Positions 47,922 to 58,974 of a stretch of 64,000 bases of DNA are shown here, piece by piece (the stretch's first letter is position 1; every line of letters starts with the position of its first letter). The notes beneath the pieces were generated by a model that did not search any database, was not told where the DNA came from, and saw only the letters and a list, made by a program, of their open reading frames with translations. The position numbers and the translations under genes were made by a program. The stretch covers positions 62,001 through 126,000 of the forward strand of contig JAADJZ010000023.1 of NCBI GenBank assembly GCA_011032825.1, in the 5' to 3' direction. The DNA comes from Massariosphaeria phaeospora (taxonomy: Eukaryota; Ascomycota; Dothideomycetes; Pleosporales).

Positions 47922-49350
47922 ATGACGCTCTCCGCACTCAGTTTGAACTTTGCGAAAACTTTCCCCAGCGGCCCGTTCACAATGTCTGCTTTAGAACAGT
48001 CTGCAGAGCGCCTAGAAGAATTCAAATATAAAGATTATGGAATACTGGCAGATATAGCAGATTGGCAACGCCATATGAAAATTCTGGCACAACAGATAGG
48101 CAGGAAACGAGAGCAGCGGAAGACACTACAAAGGCATGCATCTACGTCCTTTTTGTTTTACGTTAACAACTGGGAATATGTTGCTGATTTTTCACACAGG
48201 GAGCTAAACAAGGAGCTTAAGCGATGTGGGCAGATCGAATGTCTTGAATTGACTGCAATGCTGCATTCGAGGCTTCCTAGAGAACTGCGAGATCTGTGCT
48301 ATTCGTATCTATGCGATGAAAAGATTCCGATATCCATGGAGTGGAATGTCGAGCGTTCCTTGGGGTCGATTATCGAGCGTTACTTCGAGCCATGTAACAT
48401 ACAGCCCAATTGTTTGTTCAGCGCGTTATCTGACTTCGTGCAGTTAGTCCCGAGGCGACGCCACCAGTACTAGTCTTCAACACCAAATACATGGATCCCC
48501 AAGTAGCACACGAAGCCGCCGAATGGTTTTACTCACGCAACACTCTCTCCTTTCTTAACCTGGCAACTTTCAATCGGGTTCTTGGCGGGGATTACCGCCA
48601 TGCATTGGTACCCTCCAAGACTTTGATGCCGTCTCATTTTATACGCAGCCTGCACTTACTCCTCGCAGCCGACAATGACAGCCACCAAAGGGACTTCTAT
48701 AGGACCTGTTGCGGATTGGAACAAGGCATCACGTCGTTGAGACGCAGCGGCCAGCTCAACGTACACCTGGAGATCTTCACGCCGTTTCACTCGAGCAAGA
48801 ACGACATCTCAGTCGACTGCGCTTTCTACCATGTTCTCGAGGCTTTGCGAAGACTGGTTTACGAGGAGATGTACGCGGGCAGTGTAATCCGCGTGACGCA
48901 TCGCACTCGCGGCAGGCAGCGCAGCTCTAAGCGACGCTGCGTGTCGAATTTCGAGCTTGCGAAAGACTCGTGGAAAACGGTATGTGGAGTCCCTTCGGTT
49001 TCGAGCCTCAACTTGTCCTATGCAATACACGAGGATGCCTAACTGACTCGTCCTATGCTCAGGAATCGGACAGCTACCGTGCCCTGCGGTTTGGGCGAGA
49101 GCTACGCCAGCTGTATACTATCCGCGACCGGAAAGCCCCAGCGCAGCACAAGGAGCTGCGCGGTCTGTTTGAGCGGAGGTGGGGAGCAAGGTGTCTGGTG
49201 GACTGGACGGCGGGCGATGTGGAGGAGATGAGCCGTGAGGGTGTGGTGCGGACTGTGCGGACTATGCGGTATGGCACGACGTCAAGGGCGTGGATGTGTA
49301 TCTCTACTAGATCGATGGCTGGGAGTGGAGAGGGGAAAGGTGGTTGTTGA
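47922..49350 (+). CDS. F-box-like (2EXR-like) fungal protein, three exons
   Basis: Exons 47922-48393, 48444-48979 and 49063-49350 give about 431 residues. The first intron is 50 nt (GTAACA...CTGAC...CAG) and restores the frame ERYFEPFSPEATPPVLVF. The F-box-like motif is LHSRLPRELRDLCYSYLCDE (about residue 115), and the family continuation is TKYMDPQVAHEAAEWFYSRN. An N-terminal helix (SAERLEEFKYKDYG; QIGRKREQRKTLQ) may be coiled. The C-terminus is doubtful: near 49268 a different frame would end WHDVKGVDVYLY, which looks as plausible as the one used, so a small extra intron or indel is possible. A second ATG at 47982 could also be the start. Function is unknown; it is a distant relative of the genes at 28.7 and 29.9 kb. 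Confidence 0.7.
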
Positions 49351-50103
49351 ACACAAGGAGGGCGGGTCGTCGTCGGCGCTAAAACTCAGAGTCGCTTTGG
49401 GCGGACTTGGTTGTGGTCTTTGAGAAGTTCGTTTTCAGGGTTGGGCTTTGAGTTTGCTGGAACGCGGACGGACGGCTGAGCTCTTTCGGCTCTGGAAGTA
49501 GAGGTTCGCTATATCTGGACTACATAACATACCTAGAACTACTCCGTATACTTACTCTAGTGACAGTGCTAAGTGAAGTAATAGATCCCTGCTCGCTTCC
49601 CGTCCCATCTGATCCTGATCCCGATCCCGATCCTCCTGTCCCCGCAATCTTTCATGTCACGCGTGCATGCACAGATGATGTTCGATGGGCGCGTGGGACA
49701 GGCGACCTTGAACAATAACATCACCTGCGAACTTGAACGTGGTCACCACTTGAAGCTTCGCCGTGAATGAGTAAAGCCTGGCTGTTTCTAGCATATATTA
49801 GACGGTCGCCTCGTTGATAGAGCTGTGGTTGCTGCTGTTGCATCTGTTTGCTTAGCGAGGCGCCGAACCTCGGCGCTTGCACGGGGAAAAAAAGTAGGCC
49901 CCGCGGCTTCACCCACCCGCCAGCTCATTGTTCTGTTCCGTCACAGTCACGACGACACAAGGACTTCCAGGTCTACTGAGCTCGAGGACACACGGGCTCA
50001 GCACTCGGCCATCCACCGCACCACGTCTCACGGCCCGCCGCCGACCTCCACCTCCGACCTCCACCTCCACCTGCCTCCCTCGCTCCCTCACACCACACCC
50101 GCC
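49351..50103. other. Spacer upstream of the acyltransferase gene
   Basis: No gene seen. Contains a short GATCCC/GATCC repeat (about 49612-49635). The last 200 bp are a C-rich leader of the acyltransferase gene (CCTCCACCTCC repeats at about 50040-50070). Confidence 0.45.
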
Positions 50104-51262
50104 ATGACCTGGCCCCTCTACCTCTCCGCCATGGCCCTCCCGCCCTTCCTCATCCTCATCCTGCGCCTCTTCTCCGCGCTCCTACCCCCACGGCCCGCGC
50201 AGCTCTTCTCCTTCGCCGCCTTCTGCCTCACGTCGCTGCTGCTGACGTGGTTCGCCGCGTCGTGCGGCGTCGTCGCGAGCATCGCGCTGCGGTGCGCGGG
50301 CTACGGCGGGCTGAGCCAGTGGGCGGCCGGCCGCGTCTTCAAGTGGACGATGTGGGCGGCTACGGGGGTGGAGTTCCGCGTCAATGAGAGCTCGAGGGTG
50401 GAGGGCGGGAGGAGGGGCGGGGAGGAGGCGTTGAGGACGAGGCCGGCCGTGTTTGTGGGGAATCATCAGAGGTGAGTAAGGGGGATTTGTTTGTGCGGAG
50501 GGGGTGGGGGAAGAGTTGGGGGGGCTATGGGGGTATAAGAGGAGAGGGGGTGGTGTGGCATTGAGCGAGCGCGCTGGGACATGGAGAGATGAAGCTATCA
50601 ACCGCTAACCAGGCCTACAGTGAGCTCGACGTCCTGATGCTCGGCAGCATATTCCCCCAATACTGCTCCGTCACGGCCAAAAAGTCTCTCAAATGGGTGC
50701 CATTCCTCGGCTGGTTCAGTAAGCCCTCCCCTCCCCTCCCATACCATCCCCCCTCTCCCACCCCCCTAACATCCCACCCCCAGTGGCGCTCTCCAAAACC
50801 GTCTTCATCGACCGCGCCAACCGCACCACCGCGCGCGCCGCCTTCGACACCGCCGCCACCACCATGCGCACCTCCCTCCAATCCGTCTTCATCTTCCCCG
50901 AAGGCACGCGCTCCTACGCCTCCACCCCCTCGCTCCTGCCCTTCAAAAAGGGCGCCTTCCACCTCGCCATCCAGGCCCAAGTCCCCATCGTGCCCATCGT
51001 CGTCGCCAACTACGCCCACGTGTGCAACTTCCAGCAGCGCAGAATCGCCCCGGGCGTCATTGACGTTAGCGTGCTGCCGCCGATTCCGACGAAGGGGTTG
51101 GGTGCGCAGGACGCGGAGATGCTGATGGTGCGCGCGCGGGAGGCGATGATGGCGGAGTTGGTGAGGTTGACGCATGTTAGTGGTAAGGGGGAGGGCGAGC
51201 CGCTGCCGCGCGTGTCGGGCGTGGAGGAGAAGCGGGCGGGGGAGCTGCGGAAGCGGAGTTAG
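50104..51262 (+). CDS. 1-acyl-sn-glycerol-3-phosphate acyltransferase (SLC1/PlsC family)
   Basis: Three exons (50104-50471, 50621-50718, 50784-51262) give 314 residues. Two N-terminal hydrophobic segments (MALPPFLILILRLFSALL and FCLTSLLLTWFAAS) anchor it in the ER or lipid-droplet membrane. The catalytic H-x4-D motif is NHQSELD (residues 120-126), split by intron 1. Motif II is in FLGWF and VFIDRANR; motif III is FIFPEGTRS (about 191-199); motif IV is QVPIVPIVVANY. It acylates lysophosphatidic acid to phosphatidic acid, the second acylation of glycerolipid synthesis, like yeast Slc1. Exon 3 begins inside a codon that happens to become ATG. Assignment is firm to the PlsC family; substrate preference is inferred. 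Confidence 0.93.
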
Positions 51263-51464
51263 GGGGCGATGGTGGCTGGGTTCGATGGGTTGTGGGCGTT
51301 GGCGGCGTTGGGAGGTTGCGATATCGAAATATTGGGGTTATATATCCAGATCAGATAGACGGCAGCAGTTTCTATTGAAAAAGCAAAGCAATTGAAACGA
51401 ATTCAGCATGGTTATATGATGGATGGCTTGAGCATGAGATGGGATGAGCTGTTGGGCGTGCTGT

Positions 51465-51486
51465 TGTGTGTGTGTGTGTGTGTGTG
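51465..51486 (+). repeat. GT dinucleotide microsatellite
   Basis: About eleven GT units without interruption, in the 3' flank of the acyltransferase gene. Confidence 0.9.
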
Positions 51487-51825
51487 GCAAGAATGAGACG
51501 GTCGTTGTGCACTGCGATGCGGTGCGAGGGATGCCTGTACGTGGCCGACAAGTGGGAGGGGAGGGTACCTGGGTTGGTTGCAAGTGTGTGTTTGGAGAGA
51601 GGTGGAAAGGCGAATTTGGGGTTTGCTTGCTTGGTTGGTTCGAGGATCTAGGATCGAGGGACGAGCGACGAGGGACGAGGAAGGGAATAGCGAGTATAGG
51701 TACGACTTGAGGACAGCTGGATATGCATTGGAGAGAACAATATCTAATTCTACGTGTTAATATGCTTTGATTGAGGTGCTTTTGTCGCGGTTTTTTTTCA
51801 ATTACGCAGGAGGATGAATGTTAGG

Positions 51826-52021
51826 AGCTGAGCTGAGCTGAGCTGGGCTGAGCTGAGTTGGGCTGAGCTGAGTTGATGTAGATAGATGCTACGGAGATGG
51901 AAGACAGAGGAGTAGGGAGGGAGGGGGGGAGTTTCGGATGGATGTTTAGATCATGGGTTGAGGGACAGGGAGAAAGGTTTGCGCGAGCGGAGCGGAGCTG
52001 AGCTGAGCTGAGCTGAGCTGG
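51826..52021 (+). repeat. GCTGA pentanucleotide arrays
   Basis: Two blocks of GAGCT/GCTGA repeats (about 51826-51873 and 51995-52021), separated by unrelated sequence. Related short runs occur at 10979-10989 and 52940-52962. Confidence 0.85.
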
Positions 52022-53342
52022 ATACGTAGACAAAGCGGATTTTGATATGGCATGGCAAGTAGAGGGGAAGCTTTGGAGAGATGATATGCTGGATGCATTG
52101 GCTGAGCCGTTGGCAAGGATTTGGTGAGGGAGAGGGAGAGATGGAGATGGAGAAGCGGAAAGGGGGGTAGGTTGAGGGCGTGAGGGCGTGGTAGGCAAGT
52201 ATCTAGGGGAGTACTCTGTAAGTGACCGAGAGAACAAAACCAGTAGAGTAAGTTGTTCTTGTGCGGCGTGCGTAGGGTAGACAAGAAATATAGAGTTGAG
52301 TTGAGTTGAGCGCATAGATAGATAGATAAGTGCTCGAGGCCGGCGCCTGTTACGGTCTGTTGATTATATGTTTAGTACATACGTGTTGATTATTTAACCT
52401 CTTGTTTGTGTATTGCGCAGATTTCCTTTCTTGCTTGCTATGCAGCTTGGGTTAGCTTAGCTTCGCTTCAAAGCGTTGTGACTAGGGTTTCTGGATTGGA
52501 TTGAATTGGCTTGGGAATCGTTTGGACGGACATCAGTCTGCGGGTTGGGTTGAGAGATGGTGTGTGGGAGTACAATGTTTCTTTTTCTTTTAGCAGCGAG
52601 ATTGACTGGTTAACATCTGGGGAGTGAGTTGAGTCGAGAATGGAAAGGAAAGATGTAGAGGAGAGTCGTGGCGTGGTGTAGCGTAGCGTAGCGCAGCCGC
52701 TGTGTCATTCCTTGCACGAACACACATACGATGCAGTCCAGTCCAGTCCAATCCAATCCAAGCCCTCAACGCCCAGCTGCACCCCAATTAACCCCCCCAC
52801 CAGGCTCCAGGCCTTCTAGCATCAAATGCCTACCTATCACACGCCTTCGCTGACAAGCTAGCAGCGTCAGCCGACAGCGCGCGAGTTTCGTGTTCGTGTT
52901 CGGCGCGTTCGCTTCGTATGCGAGGCGGGGTGGGGCGCGCGCTGAGCTGAAGTGAGCTGAGGTGTTCAGCTGGATTGGTCTAAATTGGATTGGATTGGAG
53001 GGGTTTAACTTTGAGGGCGGGATGGGATGCGAGGAGTGCGAGGGAGAGAGGTGTAGTGGGTGATTGGGGTCGAGGAGGGGAAATGGTGGGCAGGGAAATG
53101 GGTATAAAAGGATGAGGGGACGCGCCGGTAGAGTGGGGATGCAGGAGTGTTTTGTGCGCAGAGCTTTTGTTTACTGGTGAGTAGGAGGGATGTTTTGGCT
53201 TTTTGGTTGGTGTGTGTGTGGGAGGCTGCTATGTAGAGGGGTTTGGTCTTTGTTGTTGCTCGTCTTGCTCGTGGGATGCGATGGTACACGGTTTTGTTGT
53301 TGTTGTTGCTCGTCTTGCTCGTTGATGCGATGCTGCATGGTT

Positions 53343-53361
53343 GACTGACTGACTGACTGAC
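53343..53361 (+). repeat. GACT tetranucleotide repeat
   Basis: Nearly five GACT units about 60 bp before the start of the VOC gene, in its probable 5' UTR or promoter. Upstream lies a diverged repeat of TTGTTGTTGCTCGTCTTGCTCGT (53250-53340). Confidence 0.85.
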
Positions 53362-53422
53362 ATTCAGTTCCAATCGAGACCAGAACCAAACTTCACGAAG
53401 CACAACACAAGACCGCAACAAC

Positions 53423-54103
53423 ATGTCGTCCTCAGCTCCCGCGTCAGACTCAGCTCCGCAGCCCGGCCCGCCTCCCCAGGGCGCTCCCTGCTGGATCGAA
53501 ATCCTAGCCGATGAGCCGCGCAAGTTGAAGGTCCGTGTTACTACTCTGTCGTCGTTCGACCAACTTCCATCCAGTCCGACAGAACAAGAGAAGCGCGGCT
53601 GATACCTCGCAGGAGTTCTACGCCGCGCTGTTCCCGGCGTGGCAGTTCAAGGCCGCGGCAGAAGCGTACCCCGAGGACCAAATCGCCATGTTCGAGTTCA
53701 AGCAGCCAGCCGGTGCGTAGACCTACCTATAACCATCCCATCCCATCTCCCCATCAACTCCCGTGATCCTCCGTGATCCTAACTGTTGGTACACAGGACT
53801 CTATGGCGGCATCGTCAAGCGGGACGAAAAAGCGTGTCCAGGCGGCGATCAGCCCTTGGGCACCGGGTTCACCGCGTACTTTTACGTGGACTCGATTGAC
53901 GAGGTATGTTGTGGAGTTGACTTTCGTGATGAAGCGAGGACCTGACTGGGCTAACTATTGGCGTCTCGTAGACGGAGAAGAAAGTTGGTGAGTTGGGTGG
54001 GGTCAAGCTTACGGAGAAGAGGCCTGAGGGCAAGACTGGCTGGTTTGCGAAGTTTAAGGATCCGGAGGGGAATCGGTTTGCGCTGTATGAGGCTATGCAG
54101 TAG
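53423..54103 (+). CDS. VOC superfamily protein (glyoxalase/bleomycin-resistance fold)
   Basis: Four exons (53423-53530, 53613-53712, 53797-53903, 53972-54103) give 148 residues, a single-domain VOC length. The start MSSSAPASDSAPQPGPP is disordered. PCWIEILADEPRKLKEFYAA is the usual first beta-alpha unit, with the first metal ligand position held by Glu rather than His. It continues MFEFKQPAGLYGGIVKRD, GFTAYFYVDSIDE, GGVKLTEKRPEG and ends FKDPEGNRFALYEA, which is the classic VOC ending with a metal-binding Glu. Members include glyoxalases, dioxygenases and resistance proteins; the substrate cannot be assigned. Intron 1 uses a GTCCGT donor. Confidence 0.87.
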
Positions 54104-54872
54104 GGAGGGGGGAGTTTTTGTGCTGGGGTGGTGGGAGGAGATTAGGGTTAAGGAGTCTGGCCGTGGAAGCTGGATGATAGCACATGAAGATGTTGGGTCT
54201 GTAGCAAAGCGTTTCCCGTGTAGGTACACGCAATTGAGTGCGGGGTAGCGAAATGGATTCTGTGCTCAAATCTTCAGCGTGTGTTGTTGGTAATCCTTAC
54301 TGTCACGAGACACGATCAAAGATGAAGTATTGCAATAGCAAACAATTCGGTGATGTTGCAAAGGCAACATGTCGGACGACCGAAAGAGAGCCGCGGCAAG
54401 AAGGCGGGAAGTCGGGTCTCGGACCAGGATAACATGTCCCAAAGCGCGCACCAGTTCCGCCATGCCCGCGATATCCAACTGCGCAGCCGCAACACATACA
54501 AAAGCTTCAGCATATCCTTGAATATCCGTGAAGCTCTGAAATCTAGTCCTCTTGCCCAAACTTTCTCACCGCCGACTTATTTATTCACCCTCAACTTTCG
54601 GACCTTGCCCGAACGGGGAAGTGACGGACCCTGCCAAGCCCAGCGCCACCAGCCACCAGCCAATCGCCGCGCGCCGTCTCGGAGGTCGCGGAACCGTTTC
54701 GCCGGCCAACGGCCGCAGAAATAACTACAGATCCACGACGGGACCCCACTCCCGCTCGCTCGCTCGCACCGCAAACCCTCTCCTCGCCAGCAATCCAGAC
54801 CGCGGGGGCCGACGTGACAGTCTGAAGAGTTCCTGATCAGCAGCAGCCTGACTTCTCGCAAGGCCGCCGACA
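54104..54872. other. Spacer between VOC gene and cytochrome b5 reductase
   Basis: 3' flank of the VOC gene and promoter of the reductase. Short overlapping frames show no family similarity. Checked for a tRNA in the hairpin-rich stretch at 54400-54480; none fits. Confidence 0.45.
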
Positions 54873-55919
54873 ATGGTTTCCGCAATGGCGCCGCAGTTTG
54901 TGCACGGCGTGTACATCCCCTCGGCGCTGCTGCTCTTCGGCACCGCAATCGTCAAGAAGGAATGGCTGCCGTACGCTGTCGTTGTGACGGCGCTGCTGGC
55001 TGGGTGGAAGCTGTACGATGCCAGTATGCCGCGCCCATCTACCTACCACGCACATGTAACAGCGTCTGAATATGTAGCGAAGACTGACCAGGCCCAGGAC
55101 CGCGCAAGGTGCTCAAGCCCAACGAATTCCAGCAGTTCGAGCTGAAAGAGAAGACGATCCTCACCCACAACACCGCCATGTACGCCGTCCCCTTCCCCAC
55201 CCCCTCCTCATGACTGACCCGTGTGCCCCCACAGCTACCGCTTCAAGCTCCCCTCCGAAACCGCCATCCTCGGCCTCCCCATTGGCCAACACATCTCCCT
55301 CGGTGCCGCCATCGCCGGCCAGCCCAAAGAAGTCGTGCGCTCCTACACGCCCATCTCGTCCGACGAAGACAAGGGCTACTTCGACCTGCTGATCAAGTCG
55401 TACCCGACAGGCAACATCTCGCGACACGTCGCCTCGCTGATGGTCGGCCAGACGATGCGCGTCAAGGGCCCCAAGGGCGCCATGGTGTACACGCCGAACC
55501 TGGTACGCCGCTTCGGCATGGTCGCTGGCGGCACGGGCATCACGCCCATGCTGCAGATCATCAAGGCGATTATCCGCGGGCGCGCCGCCGGCGACAAAAC
55601 CGAGGTCGATCTGCTGTTCGCGAACGTCAATCCCGAGGACATTCTGCTGAAGGAGGACTTGGATGTGCTGGCGGCGCAGGACAGCGGCTTCAGAGTACAC
55701 TATGTGCTGAATAACCCGCCGGAGAAGTGGGATGGCGGCGTCGGCTTCGTCACCGCCGATATGATCAAGGCGAAGCTGCCGGCGCCCGCGCCTGACGTCA
55801 AGATCCTGGTGTGTGGGCCGCCGCCTATGGTGAGCGCCATCAAGAAGGCGACCGAGGGCTTGGGCTACGCCAAGGCGCGGCCGGTCAGCAAGCTCGAGGA
55901 CCAGGTCTTTTGCTTCTAG
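54873..55919 (+). CDS. NADH-cytochrome b5 reductase (CBR1 type)
   Basis: Three exons (54873-55023, 55098-55179, 55235-55919) give 305 residues. An N-terminal hydrophobic anchor ([26 protein letters not shown]) precedes [19 protein letters not shown]. The FAD-binding motif RSYTPIS is at 113-119, with [10 protein letters not shown] and [11 protein letters not shown] after it. The NADH site is [12 protein letters not shown] (about 170-182) and CGPPPM (about 270-275), and the protein ends VFCF as expected. It passes electrons from NADH to cytochrome b5 for fatty-acid desaturation and sterol synthesis, at the ER and outer mitochondrial membrane. The double N-terminal hydrophobic segment fits the ER-type CBR1 rather than MCR1. 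Convergent with the annexin gene. Confidence 0.95.
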
Positions 55920-56807
55920 ACGGGTCGGGTCGGCTTGACTGCTGTAACGCAGGCGGTTGGGGAGTCTAGATGTGCTGTCTTGCTTGGGACGCGAGAAACA
56001 CCGGCAGACGACAAGGCAATGCCGGACCGGTAACGCACGCATCACCACCACATGTCTAGAAGTACCATGAAGTCGTTAGAGATGAGAGTACGTATATACT
56101 TGCAATATAAAAAACAACGACTCCGTTCAATACCACCACCCACTAACTCAAAGTGCTTGCGAGGTCGGTTTTGCCGTTCCCAAATGGTGAGATATGTGTG
56201 CCCGTGTGCGCCTTCAGTCAGTCATCCCCTATAGATAGATAATCTACAGTGGCGTGGCTACACACATGTATCCCATACAAACACCATCCCAGGCAGAATC
56301 TTCGGAGCGTTCTGCTCATATGTATGAGAACCTAATCGATCAGTCAATCAATCAATCAGTCAATTTCAAAGCCCAATCACTCAGTCAATCAGTCAGACAA
56401 TCACCAGTCAGTCAATCAGACCAATCCGACAATCACCAGTCTTAGAAAGTCACAGCAAAACATCGCATGGCAGAACGTCCCAAGAACCGCAGACAGTTGA
56501 AAGCAAGAAAAAATACCATTCATTTCACTCAAAAGAAGAGCGAGCCGAGCCAGCTACCTAGCTACACGCACGATGCTGCAGTGTACACCCGTCCCGTCCC
56601 ATCCCATCCCGTGGCACTCCCACTCCCACTCCCACTCCAGTCGGCACATCGGATCGCATCGCATCGCATCGCGGCCGTCTACTGTAATCATCAAAACACG
56701 GATATCGCAGGAAAAAAAGACAAAAGGAAAGAAACCCCGAGACGGGTACACGGTACATGGAGAGTCGGCCAGGTCATCGATCGAATCGGCACCCATCGAC
56801 TCAATCT
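55920..56807. other. Convergent 3' region with AATCAGTC repeats
   Basis: Shared 3' flank of the reductase and annexin genes. Holds a run of CAATCAATCAGTCA-type repeats, short GTCCC/ATCCC runs (about 56588-56608) and CATCG repeats (about 56645-56672). No gene was seen. Confidence 0.5.
56337..56440 (+). repeat. Irregular AATCAGTC tandem repeats
   Basis: Repeated AATCA and CAGTC units over about 100 bp, with a longer unit CCAGTCAGTCAATCAG/CAATCACCAGTC appearing twice near the end. Confidence 0.8.
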
Positions 56808-58479
56808 TTACTCGACGCAAGCAACCAGCAGCCGCTCATAGTCGCCCTTAGTCTCGCCCTGTATCCGCTTGACCAGATCGCGCGAGTTGAACTCCTTCTT
56901 GTACGCCGCGCGCACCGCCGCCATGAAGTTGCGGTCCCAGTGCGCGCGCACGACGCGCTGCACCAGCAACGTGTCCTTGGTGCCCATACCCGCCATGGCG
57001 GCCTCGAGCCGCACGGCCTCGGCCCTTGGCCGGTTGACCGCGCGCGCCAGCAGCAGCAGCAGCGCGTCCTCCATGTGGCCCGAGAACTTGGCCTTGAGCA
57101 CGGTGTCGAGGCTGCGCTGGTAGCGCGCCTGGTACGCCTGGCTGATGGCGCGCAGCTGCGCGTCGTTGCGGCTCGTCAGGATCTGGCACACTTGCGTGGC
57201 GTTCTTGCTGACGACGTTGCCGAGCGCGGATTGCAGCTCCGAGACGGCTTGCTCGATCTCCTGCGGGATGACGGGCGCGGAGTCCTCGGCGCGGCGCGCC
57301 GCCACGATCATCATGTACATCTGCTCGGTGCCGGCCGAGAGGTCGGCTTTCAGGTCGCCTTCGAGCGACTTGTGGAACGAGCGCTGGTACTCGGCCTTGA
57401 TGGCGTTGATGTCGGCGTTGCTGCGGCCAATCAGGACGTCGTCGAGCATCTCTTCCTTCGTGCCCATGCCTTTCATCGCGTCCATCAACGTCCATGCGTC
57501 ACTGACCAAGGGGCCGCGTGCGATGGCGACAAGACCCATCTCGAAGTAATCCGAAGTCTCGCTTTTGAGGTCCTTGATCAAATCTCTCATCAAGCGCTGG
57601 TTGTACTGAGTGCGGAGAGTGTTCATCTGAATGGGGTCTTTCTTGGCTAGGAGCCGAATGAGCTCTTTCTCGTTCGTACCGAAGCCCTTCATAGCTTTGC
57701 GGACTCCTTCGACGTCTTTGGACATGTCAATGTTAGCAGTCTGCTGGGGTCCGTAGCCCAGTGATGGTTGGTTCGGTGGCCCATATTGCTGCTGAAGAGG
57801 AGGAGCGCTGTATTGCTGTTGGGGAGGATACTGCTGGTTCTGCATCGGTGGTGGTTGGCCGTAAGCTGGTTGCTGTGGTGGGTATCCTGACTGAGGAGGA
57901 TACTGTTGGTTCTGCCCCGGTGGTGGTTGGCCGTAGCCATATGCCGGTGGAGCTGAGGGTGGCGCACCGTACTGATTTGGCGGCGCACCATACTGCTGAG
58001 GTGGTGGTGCTCCATACTGCTGGGGTGGTGGTGCGCCATACTGCTGAGGTGGTGGTGCTCCCCAACCTTGCTGCGGAGGCGGTTGTCCATACGGTGGCTG
58101 GCCAGGCGGTGGGTGTTGATTTGGGGGCGGCTGACCCCAACCTTGCTGTCCTCCAGGAGGAGGGCCATATTGGTTTGGTTGCTGTTGCTGCCAGCCTTGC
58201 TGGGGCGGAGGATGCTGCTGGTTCTGCATTGCCGGTGGCTGGTTGTGTGGTGGATAAGGGGAGGTTGATGGAGGATACTGGTTTGGGGGCTGTCCGTAGC
58301 TTTGAGGGGGAGCTGGTGACTCTTTGTAAACAGTCAGTTCGGCTGCCAAGCGGGCGGAGTCAGAGGCAAGGGCGCCATCAACACCAGGCAGTGTACTCCG
58401 TAAAAGTGCAAGGAAGCTAAGTGAACTTACGTCCTTGGTGGCCGGGATAGCCGGCCGGCTGTTGGTTGTAATAGGACAT
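56808..58479 (-). CDS. Annexin with long Pro/Gln/Tyr-rich N-terminus
   Basis: Two exons (58479-58431 and 58321-56808) give 520 residues starting MSYYNQQPAGYPGHQG. The intron (GTAAGT, CTGAC branch, ACAAAG acceptor) joins in frame as GHQGQSPAPPQSYGQ; an alternative acceptor at about 58355 would add nine residues. Residues about 17-210 are a low-complexity tail with repeats of QYGAPPPQ and QPPPGQ. The core (about 213-520) has four annexin repeats. Type II calcium motifs GxGT are present in repeats 1, 2 and 4 (KGFGTNEKE, KGMGTKEEM, AGMGTKDTL) and lost in repeat 3 (VVSKNATQV). Annexins bind acidic phospholipids with calcium. The long N-terminus resembles the fungal and animal annexin VII/XI type and may self-associate. 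Confidence 0.94.
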
Positions 58480-58974
58480 TGCTTGGGAGCCGCGCGAGGT
58501 GGTGGTTATGGCGTCCGAACCGTCGATGCACTCCCGCAGCAGGAAGTCGCAAGAGTAATGACGCGAGGGGGAGTTCAAAGAATTGTCGAGGATGGAGGCG
58601 CAGTCCGATGTACAGCCCCAAACGGAAAATTGGCGATGACGGCAGAGTTCTCGACGCCCGCTGGTTCGTTAGGCAGCTGCCAGCGACGCCCCTCCCCCGG
58701 CCCTTTTCCGGTTGGGTGTGGCGCAAGTTGGCTGCGCCGCTGCGGGGCTCTTCGTCTCCCCGTCCCACCACAGTCGAGACGCGGCCCTCACAGCCTTCAC
58801 GACATCCATTTGCGCCTGCACCACGGTTCATCTGTTGTCCCAAGGCAGAACGCAATATTGCTGACCCGGCACCAACTTCCCTTTTTCGAGAGACCCATCT
58901 CAATCCCCGTCTGACCGGGCCACCAACGAGCCACGGTGGCATCAGAGTGTGCATCGCCTGTATCCCCTCTGCTT

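Larger units (their letters stand above)
51263..53422. other. 2.1-kb repeat-rich spacer
   Basis: Contains a GT microsatellite, GCTGA pentamer arrays, TTGAG repeats (about 52285-52308), GATA repeats (about 52317-52330) and GTCCA/ATCCA repeats (about 52736-52762). Frames on the minus strand are Ser/Pro/Leu/Gln-rich artefacts of these repeats. No gene was seen. Confidence 0.55.

Noticed and set aside
49855..49880. T-arm-like hairpin suggesting a tRNA
   Set aside because: The loop does not fit TTCRANY and no acceptor, D or anticodon arms can be drawn around it. A similar look at 47036 and 10352 also failed.
56757..57650. 297-codon plus-strand frame
   Set aside because: Exact antisense of the annexin repeats; a shadow of a strongly biased gene.
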